Shown here one piece after another: positions 18,301 through 25,498 of a stretch of 64,000 bases of DNA. This DNA is from UMGS1958 sp045542415 (GTDB lineage Bacteria; Bacillota; Clostridia; UBA1381): contig JAZQKZ010000020.1 of NCBI GenBank assembly GCA_045542415.1, positions 25,616 through 89,615 on the forward strand. The letters are read 5' to 3'. The number at the start of each line of letters is the position of its first letter. Within the stretch, counting starts at the first letter, position 1. The position numbers and the translations under genes were made by a program. The notes below the pieces were generated by a model. That model searched no databases. It was given only the letters and a program-made list of their open reading frames with translations, and was not told the origin of the DNA.

Positions 18301-19922
18301 CAAAAAGAATAATGGACTTGTTTACTATCAACAAAAAAGACAAGGACAAGCATCCGGAAAAAGATGAGACTGCAGAGAAGCCGACGGATGCAGCAGAGAC
18401 TTCAAATACAGAAGAAACGTCAGCTGAAATTCCGGATATAGTTCCCAAAACTGACACAGCAATACCCGAAAGCAATACAGAAAAATCCGGTAAGGACGAT
18501 GCGCAGGAAGGTGAAGAAACAAAATCGGGAGCTGCTGAAAAAACTAAAAAGGCTCTGACTCAAAAAATAATAGACATTTTATTAAGAAGAAAAAAAGCCA
18601 GGGAAGCTGAGGGCGATGGCTCTCCCGAGCAGAACGGTGGGGATGCTGCGGCCGAGCCTCCTAAGCCAAACGGTGAAGTTACCGAAAATATTGATGAGTC
18701 GGTTTCTTCAGAGGATGGAGAGATGGGTGCTGAAACAACATCTGTTCAAACAGAGAAAGTTGATACTGAAAAAACAAAAGATGAACTCGTAGATAATAAA
18801 GATGCTGCTGTAACGGAAACAAGCGAAGATATAAATGTTTCCGGAGAGAATCATGAACCACCGACCGGTGGTGAGGCAGAAATAGTTGTTCCGCTTGGTT
18901 CGTCGGAAGAGGTTGGAGTTCCTCAGGAAGAACAAATCGTTCTTCACACAGAGGGTGAAGACCTGTTTTCAATAGATGGTGTTCCGGATGATCTTGACTT
19001 GCTGATGCCGATAAGAGCGTCCAGATATCAGAAAGAATGTTTCCTGAAATTTGGCTTTGAGGAAATTGACTCAAGTCTGGCAATTGAAGATGTTAATAGT
19101 TATTTAATAGCAAGAGGCTGGGGAAACAGTGCTCTTAAGAAAGCACGAAAGAGAACGGAGCTTGAGGCTACACAGTTAGATGCGGAGGTTGAAAATCATT
19201 GCGATTTCTGCGGAATGCCGTTAAGCGGTGTCAGCTATGAAAAGCTTGTTGATGGTCGTACAAGATGTAATGACTGTTCAATGAGTGCAATTAACAGCGT
19301 TTCCGAGTTGAAGGAGTTATTCAACAGAACAGAAACAATGATGGAAATTTCATTTAACATCGGTATTCATGTGCCGATTGCGGTAAAAACAACAGATGCA
19401 CGAACGATTGCAAAGCATTCCGGTCAAATTTTTGTTCCGTCAACACAGGTGGCGGCAAGAGTGCTTGGTTTTGCACAGCGTAAAGCTGGCAACTATAATT
19501 TATTTCTGGAAAACGGAAGTCCCAGACTTTGTGCAGTTGATACCATTACACATGAGCTCACCCATATTTGGCAATATATTAATTGGAACGATGCCCAATT
19601 TAAATCGTTATATGGTATGGGCAATCCCAGATGCTCTGCAATTGCAAGTGACATTGTTTATGAGGGTATGGCAATGTGGGCGTCTATTCAAATGCTTTAT
19701 ACTATGGGCGAGACCTTCTTCGCTCAAAAACAGGAAGCCCTGGCAATGAACAGAACCGATGTTTACGGTTTGGGGTTCTTGATGTACCGAGAACGTTACG
19801 GTATTGAAAGAAGCGGAGATAACTCTCCGATATCGCCGTTTATGTCGTTCCCGCCGCTTGATCCTATGGAGGTTAAAGCAGTTGTAAAAAGTTTATGCAC
19901 AGAGGAGGATTGTAAATGCTGA
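15336..19922 (+). CDS. Giant membrane protein with helicase-like region and C-terminal zincin
   Basis: A 1528-residue protein starting at ATG 15336 (GGGAGG at 15321-15326). About five TM helices lie in residues 4-178. Residues about 270-700 resemble an SF2-helicase/ATPase fold (a GKKCVIVVGR strand-turn, later NETDFVLLSEPS) but lack a clear Walker A, so the region is perhaps inactive. An acidic, low-complexity linker spans about 995-1208. A zinc ribbon follows (CDFC from 1289, CNDC near 1310). The C-terminal domain has HELTH (1406-1410), an HExxH zinc-peptidase motif, and a downstream YEGMAMW glutamate as likely third ligand. It overlaps its neighbours by 20 and 7 nt. The protease may process cargo or the apparatus; this is inferred. 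Confidence 0.72.
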   Translation: MMTKTVKVLISIIVIALFCLLQNVLNAKKKQRARQALMPVISGIYCIIAAMTAIKDFDKFNSITELHEFLTYSNILVANLAIALGVVLVKLITRPILTRCWKKNDQIEATSASFYAYDEEYDEWFLKNQWINFRGFMLSIVVGSVIACGSFLGFTWIVGPESKWWIIGVPLAGVLILNEIYGFLNGITKEEYEYSFFGENAHSWKVSKFFKLREIFEKLIPYPILSAHTGCEFANSQSPLEFIDELKNSKDKVDQITAEYFTIDGRYKKTNVDGVQATWKMMHRKNVLFFNPFYKDLGIYITLPMINALLSGKKCVIVVGRMSTCEDVKQWISKLLKDYSRMEALWRVEVLNHKVPECEVGILSCPQLYDKKVITANREFFNETDFVLLSEPSIIVNTGQIALNIIAQEIHSNDERPVYCICDRKVNGLVDTLSHLLHSEITDVIATPVPRCIYSGMTWDADGDYIRQQLFDKQAKYLGNGIELAAIAVKNQIPRVSWYSEKKVPLRDVKWIAGQYYSTICRYMNLPTQQKNLYEKIDFVSNMWSAAMEKEQFIIVEDEFCNMFGTMRAYLSRGIDQAFVNVLSENYLLRDYMRCNKQMFMTNPDAIPSIVPDYAKTERNTLIKLILMMIYRPVPESEVLSEFQLVGIETDDAFAVLSRMLKKYTFADDSIFTVKSVKTEVDELTTITTCCYQISEEAFDEYFADSLKNAFFIIEDEKTEKGYIDSKLFNHVTQIILPGQYITYEGKYYVVKYISPESGCVLRRAADSYNNRVYYRQLRTYHFEEGSELISTKKVMDIEITTERRAFKVTTDGYLEMTDNKDLRKAKHIDLSADPKVGTFSRNYKNKAVLSIVLPDTDVKQRFTISILLNEMFRSIFPDAWQYIAVLSTQPENGEESMLNKFNYKVDGSYEDNRIYIVEDSDMDLGLLEAIENNLMGFFEIMSDYISWHFEQMRQSASKDPIPVKPEERQKRYSIDIAEKRKNVFSRVAKRIMDLFTINKKDKDKHPEKDETAEKPTDAAETSNTEETSAEIPDIVPKTDTAIPESNTEKSGKDDAQEGEETKSGAAEKTKKALTQKIIDILLRRKKAREAEGDGSPEQNGGDAAAEPPKPNGEVTENIDESVSSEDGEMGAETTSVQTEKVDTEKTKDELVDNKDAAVTETSEDINVSGENHEPPTGGEAEIVVPLGSSEEVGVPQEEQIVLHTEGEDLFSIDGVPDDLDLLMPIRASRYQKECFLKFGFEEIDSSLAIEDVNSYLIARGWGNSALKKARKRTELEATQLDAEVENHCDFCGMPLSGVSYEKLVDGRTRCNDCSMSAINSVSELKELFNRTETMMEISFNIGIHVPIAVKTTDARTIAKHSGQIFVPSTQVAARVLGFAQRKAGNYNLFLENGSPRLCAVDTITHELTHIWQYINWNDAQFKSLYGMGNPRCSAIASDIVYEGMAMWASIQMLYTMGETFFAQKQEALAMNRTDVYGLGFLMYRERYGIERSGDNSPISPFMSFPPLDPMEVKAVVKSLCTEEDCKC

Positions 19923-22900
19923 ATATTAATGAAATATATTCTTCTGTCTATGAAAAACTAAGATCAATTCAAAACAATTATCTTGATGCAGAGAAGCAAT
20001 TAAATGCTTCTCATGCACAGGATGAAGTTTTGCGTCAAAAAAGAATTGAGAATTTAAAGATTCAGCTTGAAAAGATTGATGAGTATAGAGAAAAGGTTGA
20101 ATACTTTAAACATATGGCGGAAAAACATATTGAAAGTAAGAATCTTTTGACAATCACTCCCAGAGAGCTTAATTTCAACAGAATGCGTAATTGGGCAATG
20201 ATGATTGATCCTGACGAAACAGACGATCCTTATGCACAGCGTATATATGTACAAGCCAAGTGCAATGAAATGTTTTTGGATTTGAAAAAAGAAGAGTTCG
20301 AGAACACATTAAATGAATTGGAAAACGGCAAAACAGAAATTGATGAAAAACTAAAGGCTTCTATTGAGTCCACAAAAAGGCAACTTGTGGAGCAGTGTCG
20401 GGAAGTACTTGAAAGTGAAGCGTTCTCTTCATTAGCAACTGCAGTTGCAGAAAGTCATTCGAGATATGGAGATGCAACAAAGCTGCAAACCGTTATAACT
20501 GAAGCAGATTCTGAAAAGAAAACAGTTGGTTTTGGTATTTATGCGCAGCCGCTTGCTGTCCTGGAAGAATTGCGCTACATTGCAAAATCTAAAATGGGAG
20601 ATTACTATGATTTGAAAAATAATCGTGTATATCTTCCGGTGGAACACTCATTAGGAAAAGAAATGGTATTTTCGATTGGATGTACTACCTCTAAGGAAAA
20701 GCACTTATACAGTGGATTGCAGAACTATTTGCTGAATATTATCAGCAAAACAGAAATTGGCTCCAGAAAGATTTATTTTATGGATGCACTCCATTATAAT
20801 AATACAGCATTAGGTGCCTTGAGACCGTTAGAAAACAGTATTGCAATTGAACCTATTCCCAGGGATTCGGAACAGATTGTTGATACCTTGAAGCAAATTG
20901 TTTCTTCTTTTTCGGATATTGATGAGGCACTGGGGCTTGTTGATTCTGTTTGTGAATTTAACACAACGGCAAAGCCGGAAGACAGAGTCGATAGAACTGT
21001 ATTGGTTTTGATTGGTTATCCATCAGCATTTCCGAGCGAAGCAAAAGAATATATCAAAAGGATATTGTTGAATTACGATCACTATGGAATAACGCCAATT
21101 TTAGTGGATACGCAATACATCCCCAAAAAGGACAACAGCCGAAATGATGTTCCCATTGAAATTGCAGAAAATCTTTTCAGAATTCAGATGATTCAACAAC
21201 ATGAAACAATACGGTTGAATGAAGGGAATGACTATCATTTCAGATGGTATGAGCTCAGGCAGGAGCTTTCGGCTAACTTCATTGATGAAGTAAAAAAACA
21301 TGATATCAAAGCAAGTGCATTGGGTAACGAATATACCAAGAGAATAGATTTGGAAGTTATGCCGGCATATGAACGAGGCAGAAAAAATATTACTTTGCCG
21401 TATGGTATTGATTCCAAGGATCAGATGCATAGCATATCGTTTGATAACGAAAACTTTGCTTCGTATTTGATGGGTGCTTCGGGGTCGGGTAAATCTACAT
21501 TGTTACATACATTGATAACAGGTATTATCCACAACTATCATCCGGATGATGTGGAGCTGTGGCTTGCGGATTTTAAAATGTCGGAATTTGCACAGTACAT
21601 AAAACCGTTACCGCCGCATGTAAAATATATTTTATTGGATGAATCTCCGGAGCTGGTATATGACTTGCTTGACAAGTTAACCGAAAAAATGATGGAACGT
21701 CAGCGTTTCTTTATGAAGCACCGTGAAATGAAAAAGGTTGAGAATGTTCCGACGAATATTTATATGCCGGTGATTTTCGTCGTGCTTGACGAATTTTCAA
21801 TTATGTCACAGTCTATAGCAGATTCGCCGTCATATAAGCTAAAATTGCAAAATCTTCTTGCGAAGGGAAGAGCGTTGGGTATAAAGTTTCTTTTCTCAAG
21901 CCAGACTTTCTTAAACGGCATAAGGGGATTGACACCTACCGCAAAGGCTCAGATTCAGTCAAGAATTGCGATGAAGAACTCTAAGGATGAAATCAACGAA
22001 ACGCTTGAGCTTTCATCAAATTTGAAAACGGATCAGGTAAAAAACTGGATAGATGCATTACCGCCGCACTATGCTTTATATAAGTATAGAGATGGTGACA
22101 TGTTGCAGATTAAGAGATTGTTGGTAATGTACTTTGCCGGAAAGGGTGAGGAAGCTTTTGCCCCGCAAAGAAAGATTATCAATCACCTGAATGCAACAAT
22201 GAAAGCGGTTCCTTTGGGAGAATATAATCCTGCAGCTCTTGATACATATGTTGATAAGAACCCTGTTATTGTTGATGGCAATAGTTACGATGCATTTGAA
22301 GTCGGGCAGCTGGAGGAGCAGTTTAACGAATACAGAACAATGTACTCTGAAGATGTTGAAGCGGATGATATATTGATTTCGCTTGGTAATCCCAGACAAA
22401 TGAGCAATTACAGGCTTTCTTGTCTGGCTTCTGAAACCCGGGAAAATATTTTGTTGGTTGGAAGAACTGCGGAACAGGCATGTGCCACCTCGATATTACT
22501 TTCCGTTATGAAGTCTTGTGCAATGCAAGGCTGCAAGGTTCAGATCTGGGCATATGGAAAGAACCGACTCTTTAAAGCATATAAAGATATTTTTGAGGAA
22601 TGTGGCTTTGAAATAATAGAGGGCATGGATGCTGTCTGTGATTCCATATATGCACTAAAGCAGTCAATACAGAATAAAGAAACTGATCGTAAACTGATTG
22701 TTATGATTGGAATGGAAAGAATTTGCATGGACTTTGATTTTGTTGATGGAACAGCCACTGTCGTGCAGCAAGAATCCCAAATTTCTCAACAAATGAAAGT
22801 TTGGGAAAAGAATGGTGCAGTTGTTACGACAGAGGATGAAGAAGCTACGAGAAAATATGCATTAAAATGGATGAAACGCAGGAAAGAGGTTAAAAACGAA

Positions 22901-23410
22901 GCGAAAGAGGCAGGAAAGTCTGAAGAAGAGATCAAAGTACTTCTCCAAAAAGCAGAGCAGGAACTTAGAGCGGAACTTGGTTTTGATTCAGCAACAACAG
23001 CTGTAGAAAAGCATGAAGAAAAACCAGTTGTCCAAGAAGAGCCTAAAACAAACAATGCACATCAAAGTGGAGCGTATAATGCAAAGGATGATTTCTTGTA
23101 TGTGATTAAACAAGGTAGCCGTTTGGGATATCATTTTATGCTTAATCTTACTGCATATTCTGATTTAAATCAAATGGCATTGAAACCGGCTATGTTTAGA
23201 TATAAGATGGCATTTCAGGTTTCGGTTGAGGATTCAAAAGCGTTGTTTACAAGTAAGGTTGCGTCAACATTACCGGAACATATTTGTCAGTTTGATGATA
23301 CATTAGACAGATACTCATTTAGACCATATTTGCACAAAGGTTTAACATGGGAAGGCTGGTTTGTTGATGATAATGGTGAAGTATTAACACCATTTGATGA
23401 AGTAAATTAA
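19916..23410 (+). CDS. FtsK/EssC-like secretion ATPase
   Basis: A 1164-residue ATPase of the FtsK/SpoIIIE/EssC class. Residues 1-100 and 130-170 are charged helices (coiled-coil-like). The first ATPase domain has Walker A GASGSGKST (520-528) and Walker B FVVLDEFS (about 620-627), followed by the SSQTF sensor region typical of FtsK domains. A second ATPase-like domain begins near residue 840 (ENILLVGRTAEQA), where the lysine and following serine of Walker A are missing, as in the degenerate later domains of EccC/EssC. No TM helix is seen, unlike EssC, so membrane anchoring may come from the two preceding proteins. Start ATG has AGAGGAGG; the gene overlaps the preceding gene by 7 nt. WXG-like genes follow directly. 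Confidence 0.85.
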   Translation: MLNINEIYSSVYEKLRSIQNNYLDAEKQLNASHAQDEVLRQKRIENLKIQLEKIDEYREKVEYFKHMAEKHIESKNLLTITPRELNFNRMRNWAMMIDPDETDDPYAQRIYVQAKCNEMFLDLKKEEFENTLNELENGKTEIDEKLKASIESTKRQLVEQCREVLESEAFSSLATAVAESHSRYGDATKLQTVITEADSEKKTVGFGIYAQPLAVLEELRYIAKSKMGDYYDLKNNRVYLPVEHSLGKEMVFSIGCTTSKEKHLYSGLQNYLLNIISKTEIGSRKIYFMDALHYNNTALGALRPLENSIAIEPIPRDSEQIVDTLKQIVSSFSDIDEALGLVDSVCEFNTTAKPEDRVDRTVLVLIGYPSAFPSEAKEYIKRILLNYDHYGITPILVDTQYIPKKDNSRNDVPIEIAENLFRIQMIQQHETIRLNEGNDYHFRWYELRQELSANFIDEVKKHDIKASALGNEYTKRIDLEVMPAYERGRKNITLPYGIDSKDQMHSISFDNENFASYLMGASGSGKSTLLHTLITGIIHNYHPDDVELWLADFKMSEFAQYIKPLPPHVKYILLDESPELVYDLLDKLTEKMMERQRFFMKHREMKKVENVPTNIYMPVIFVVLDEFSIMSQSIADSPSYKLKLQNLLAKGRALGIKFLFSSQTFLNGIRGLTPTAKAQIQSRIAMKNSKDEINETLELSSNLKTDQVKNWIDALPPHYALYKYRDGDMLQIKRLLVMYFAGKGEEAFAPQRKIINHLNATMKAVPLGEYNPAALDTYVDKNPVIVDGNSYDAFEVGQLEEQFNEYRTMYSEDVEADDILISLGNPRQMSNYRLSCLASETRENILLVGRTAEQACATSILLSVMKSCAMQGCKVQIWAYGKNRLFKAYKDIFEECGFEIIEGMDAVCDSIYALKQSIQNKETDRKLIVMIGMERICMDFDFVDGTATVVQQESQISQQMKVWEKNGAVVTTEDEEATRKYALKWMKRRKEVKNEAKEAGKSEEEIKVLLQKAEQELRAELGFDSATTAVEKHEEKPVVQEEPKTNNAHQSGAYNAKDDFLYVIKQGSRLGYHFMLNLTAYSDLNQMALKPAMFRYKMAFQVSVEDSKALFTSKVASTLPEHICQFDDTLDRYSFRPYLHKGLTWEGWFVDDNGEVLTPFDEVN

Positions 23411-23430
23411 ATTATTAGGAGGAATTTATT

Positions 23431-23712
23431 ATGGCACATATAGATCCGCAAAGCTATGAAGAAATGATCAGTGTTTTACAAAGTTTTGTGTCACAGGTAT
23501 CAGAACAGTGTGAGACTATGCAAACAGCCGGAAGCACTTGCGTAAGTAATATGGAAGGTGATTCGGCGGCAGAAAAGAGTAATGCAAAATTACAAGAGTG
23601 TGTTTCCAATATTAGGAGTGCAACAGAATCCGTGCAAGGTATAATTGCTGCATTGCAAGAGGAACTAGAAGATGCTATCAGAGCGCAGTCATTGGCTGAT
23701 GACTTAGATTAA
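23431..23712 (+). CDS. WXG100-like small helical protein (no Trp)
   Basis: A 93-residue protein predicted to form two helices around a central turn, the layout of WXG100/ESAT-6 proteins. At the turn it has NMEGDSAAEKSNAKLQ (about residues 40-55), where a WXG100 protein would have WxGxAA; methionine stands in place of tryptophan. It shares the pattern (hydrophobic)-x-GDxxAExxxxKLQxxVxNI with the protein at 25160. No YxxxD/E tail is visible. It has AGGAGGAAT as ribosome site, 20 nt after the FtsK-like gene. By analogy it is a secreted partner or a chaperone for the next gene's LXG-like module. Confidence 0.72.
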   Translation: MAHIDPQSYEEMISVLQSFVSQVSEQCETMQTAGSTCVSNMEGDSAAEKSNAKLQECVSNIRSATESVQGIIAALQEELEDAIRAQSLADDLD

Positions 23713-23725
23713 TAGGAGGGATAAT

Positions 23726-24034
23726 ATGAGTAATGTAATCGCAGTAAATACAGAAGGGGTACAAGCATTGCAAACTTTGGCTACTTCTATTACAGAGGCA
23801 ATTGAACAAATTAAATCACAAACTTCAGCAGTTGAATCAGCAGCTGACGAGAATCCGGAAGGTCTTGGACCGCATAAGGCCTCCCTTGATTCAGCATTAG
23901 AAGAAATTTCTGCAAATGTGCAGCAAGCATCAGATCCAGCAAGTAACGTATCTGATAAATTAAATGAGATAGCTGAGGCATATAATGAGATAATTGAAAA
24001 TGACAGAATAGCAGGAGCGGGTTCGGGAAAATAA
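23726..24034 (+). CDS. LXG-like N-terminal module of the nuclease toxin (0 frame)
   Basis: A 102-residue, mostly helical protein. It aligns over its length with residues 1-100 of the metallopeptidase toxin at 25499 (shared VQAL, ADEN, LGPHxASLxSALxEI, LNxIAxAYxxIIxNDRI). In that homologue the module continues in frame into the toxin. Here TAA (24032-24034) ends the frame, while the -1 frame is open from 24004 to the end of the nuclease. The stop follows a GGGAAAA heptamer in the correct phase. The gene therefore appears to be the secretion-targeting part of a split or frameshifted toxin. It has AGGAGGG before ATG. Confidence 0.75.
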   Translation: MSNVIAVNTEGVQALQTLATSITEAIEQIKSQTSAVESAADENPEGLGPHKASLDSALEEISANVQQASDPASNVSDKLNEIAEAYNEIIENDRIAGAGSGK

Positions 24035-24086
24035 CCGGCTCCGCCGTTGCCGGCAGTGCTGCCGCCGTTGTGGGTGGCAGCACTGC
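24025..24086 (+). promoter_or_regulatory. Candidate -1 ribosomal frameshift site
   Basis: The heptamer GGGAAAA (24025-24031) is read in the 0 frame as G-GGA-AAA, followed at once by TAA. A 5-bp hairpin (24035-24039 with 24049-24053) and then a 14-bp hairpin (24053-24066 with 24073-24086, one G-U, 6-nt loop) lie downstream. A -1 slip would join the LXG-like module to the nuclease in a product of about 293 residues. The large hairpin is 21 nt away, more than usual, so a simple indel mutation or sequence error remains possible. Confidence 0.5.
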
Positions 24087-24606
24087 GGCAGGAGCTATAA
24101 GCGGCAGTAATACGACCGGTAAAAGCGGCAAAGAATACAGAGACGATAACGGTCAGGTATATAGAATTGGAAATGATTTGGCAGCTAATGCCACATATGT
24201 ATTAAACGGATATACATATGAAACGGATGCTCAGGGCAGGATTGCATCTGTGGAAGGAGCTCTTCAGATAAAGGATAGAAAGGGAAGATTGCGTATTAAG
24301 GACTCTTTGAATGACATTGGTAAAGGAGATGAGCTTCCCGGCGATGATAGAGGGCATTTAATTGGAGATCGATTTAACGGTTCAAATGGACTCGGAAATA
24401 TGATTCCGCAAAATGCAGTTATTAATAGAGTTGATTTTAGAAAGTTAGAAAACGAACTTGCAAAGCAAGTTAAAGATAAAAGAACGGTTAATGTAAAAAT
24501 TGAGCCGATGTATGGCGGAAATTCAAGAAGACCGGACGCCATTGTTGTTGCATATAATATTGATGGCGAAGAAAATATTAGAATTTTTCCGAATAGCAAG
24601 GAGTAA
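24031..24606 (+). CDS. Endonuclea_NS_2-type nuclease toxin domain (-1 frame)
   Basis: Coordinates start at the proposed frameshift. After an Ala/Gly-rich hydrophobic segment (ITGSAVAGSAAAVVGG), the C-terminal about 130 residues match DNA/RNA non-specific endonucleases of the Endonuclea_NS_2 type, as in Bacillus subtilis YeeF: the GDDRGHLIG motif with catalytic histidine, then NMIPQNAVINR, then YGGNSRRPDAIVVAY. The only stand-alone start is GTG 24070, inside the hairpin loop and without a ribosome site, so independent translation is unlikely. The gene is followed directly by a YezG-like immunity gene, which strongly supports toxin identity. Confidence 0.8.
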   Translation: MTGSAVAGSAAAVVGGSTAAGAISGSNTTGKSGKEYRDDNGQVYRIGNDLAANATYVLNGYTYETDAQGRIASVEGALQIKDRKGRLRIKDSLNDIGKGDELPGDDRGHLIGDRFNGSNGLGNMIPQNAVINRVDFRKLENELAKQVKDKRTVNVKIEPMYGGNSRRPDAIVVAYNIDGEENIRIFPNSKE

Positions 24607-24610
24607 TGAT

Positions 24611-24988
24611 ATGGAAAAAATAGATTTTACCAATATTTTTGGAATACTTCAAGATATTGTTCCGAATGAATGGAATAAAATAGTGTTTTATGCTCAATAT
24701 TCTCAAGGTAGTTATTCCATGAAATATTATGTTGACTTGGGAAATTCAGAATATATTGATTGTTATAACCTGAACGGGATATCAAGAAGTGAAATAATAA
24801 GATCTTTTATGAAAATCGATTTAGAGTTATCAAAGGTCAGAAATGGTTTAAAAGATGAAAAGAAATGGTCTGTTTTGACATTTCAAGTTGATAATAGCGG
24901 TAAATTCAGAGCAGAGTATGAATACCGCGATGTTTCAGAAAATACCATACAGTATTTTGAAGAATGGAAAAATAAATATTTAAAATGA
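24611..24988 (+). CDS. YezG/DUF600-family immunity protein
   Basis: A 125-residue acidic cytosolic protein. I chose ATG 24611, preceded by AAGGAG at 24598-24603 that overlaps the toxin's end; this couples the two genes. The sequence follows the YezG/DUF600 pattern: an early EWNKIVFYAQY segment, a central YYVDLGN, then KWSVLTFQVDNSGKFRAEYEY, and a C-terminal WKNKYLK. YezG proteins neutralise YeeF-type nuclease toxins, so family pairing and position agree. It protects the producer and siblings before and after export. Confidence 0.8.
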   Translation: MEKIDFTNIFGILQDIVPNEWNKIVFYAQYSQGSYSMKYYVDLGNSEYIDCYNLNGISRSEIIRSFMKIDLELSKVRNGLKDEKKWSVLTFQVDNSGKFRAEYEYRDVSENTIQYFEEWKNKYLK

Positions 24989-25001
24989 CTAAATGTAGAT
25001 A

Positions 25002-25088
25002 GACTTTGCTGACGAGTATCAGGAGACATTAGATCTGCATGAGGTGCGTCTTCAGATGCAGCACCCTGGTTCTGCAGGTGTAAAATAA
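25002..25088 (+). pseudogene. Relic of a toxin C-terminal tip
   Basis: A 28-codon frame directly after the immunity gene encodes DFADEYQETLDLHEVRLQMQ and then HPGSAGVK before TAA. It has no start and an in-frame TAG just upstream. The text looks like a genuine protein C-terminus. It lies where displaced toxin tips accumulate in polymorphic toxin loci, so I read it as a remnant of an earlier cassette. The family is not identified. Confidence 0.4.
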
Positions 25089-25097
25089 ATCATGTAC

Positions 25098-25138
25098 AAC
25101 GAAGTGCTGTTTTCTTTATTGGCAGCACTTCGTTTTAA
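25098..25138 (+). terminator. Terminator after the first toxin cassette
   Basis: A 12-bp perfect stem (25098-25109 with 25123-25134) with a 13-nt loop, followed by TTTTAAGC as its own 3' edge. It separates the first from the second cassette; the T tract is short, so read-through is likely. Confidence 0.6.
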
Positions 25139-25159
25139 GCATAGAATAAAGAAAGGCGA

Positions 25160-25492
25160 ATGGATGATATGAGTTGGCGACGACAAAATTATGAAAATCA
25201 CAATACAACAGAAACGTTAATTGTAGTGTTAGAAAGATATGTTGAAGAAATTATTGAATATTGCAATACAATTAAGCAGGTCATTGCCGATTGCGTAGAG
25301 ATTTTGGCTGGTGATGTAGTGGCTGAAAGAAATTGTTTGAAACTTCAGCGATATGTAGAAAATATTGAATCGCAGACAGAACGTATAATGGAACTAATTG
25401 AGGGTTTAAAAGCAAAAGTCGGAGATGTAGATGGTGTACCTCCCGATTGGTATTTGAAAAAACACCCTGAATGGTATGATAAAAGAGGGTGA
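25160..25492 (+). CDS. WXG100-like small helical protein, second copy
   Basis: A 110-residue protein related to that at 23431: two helices with the central EILAGDVVAERNCLKLQRYVENI (about residues 46-68), again with GD and conserved AExxxxKLQ but leucine-alanine instead of WxG. The C-terminus is extended and ends PEWYDKRG. ATG 25160 is only 3 nt from GAAAGG; ATG 25169 is 12 nt from it, so the exact start is uncertain by three codons. It ends 6 nt before the second toxin. By position it is the helical partner or targeting factor for that toxin. Confidence 0.65.
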   Translation: MDDMSWRRQNYENHNTTETLIVVLERYVEEIIEYCNTIKQVIADCVEILAGDVVAERNCLKLQRYVENIESQTERIMELIEGLKAKVGDVDGVPPDWYLKKHPEWYDKRG

Positions 25493-25498
25493 GAGAAG

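Noticed and set aside
24053..24086. Intrinsic terminator between the LXG-like module and the nuclease
   Set aside because: The 14-bp stem has no T tract after it and lies inside the open nuclease frame.
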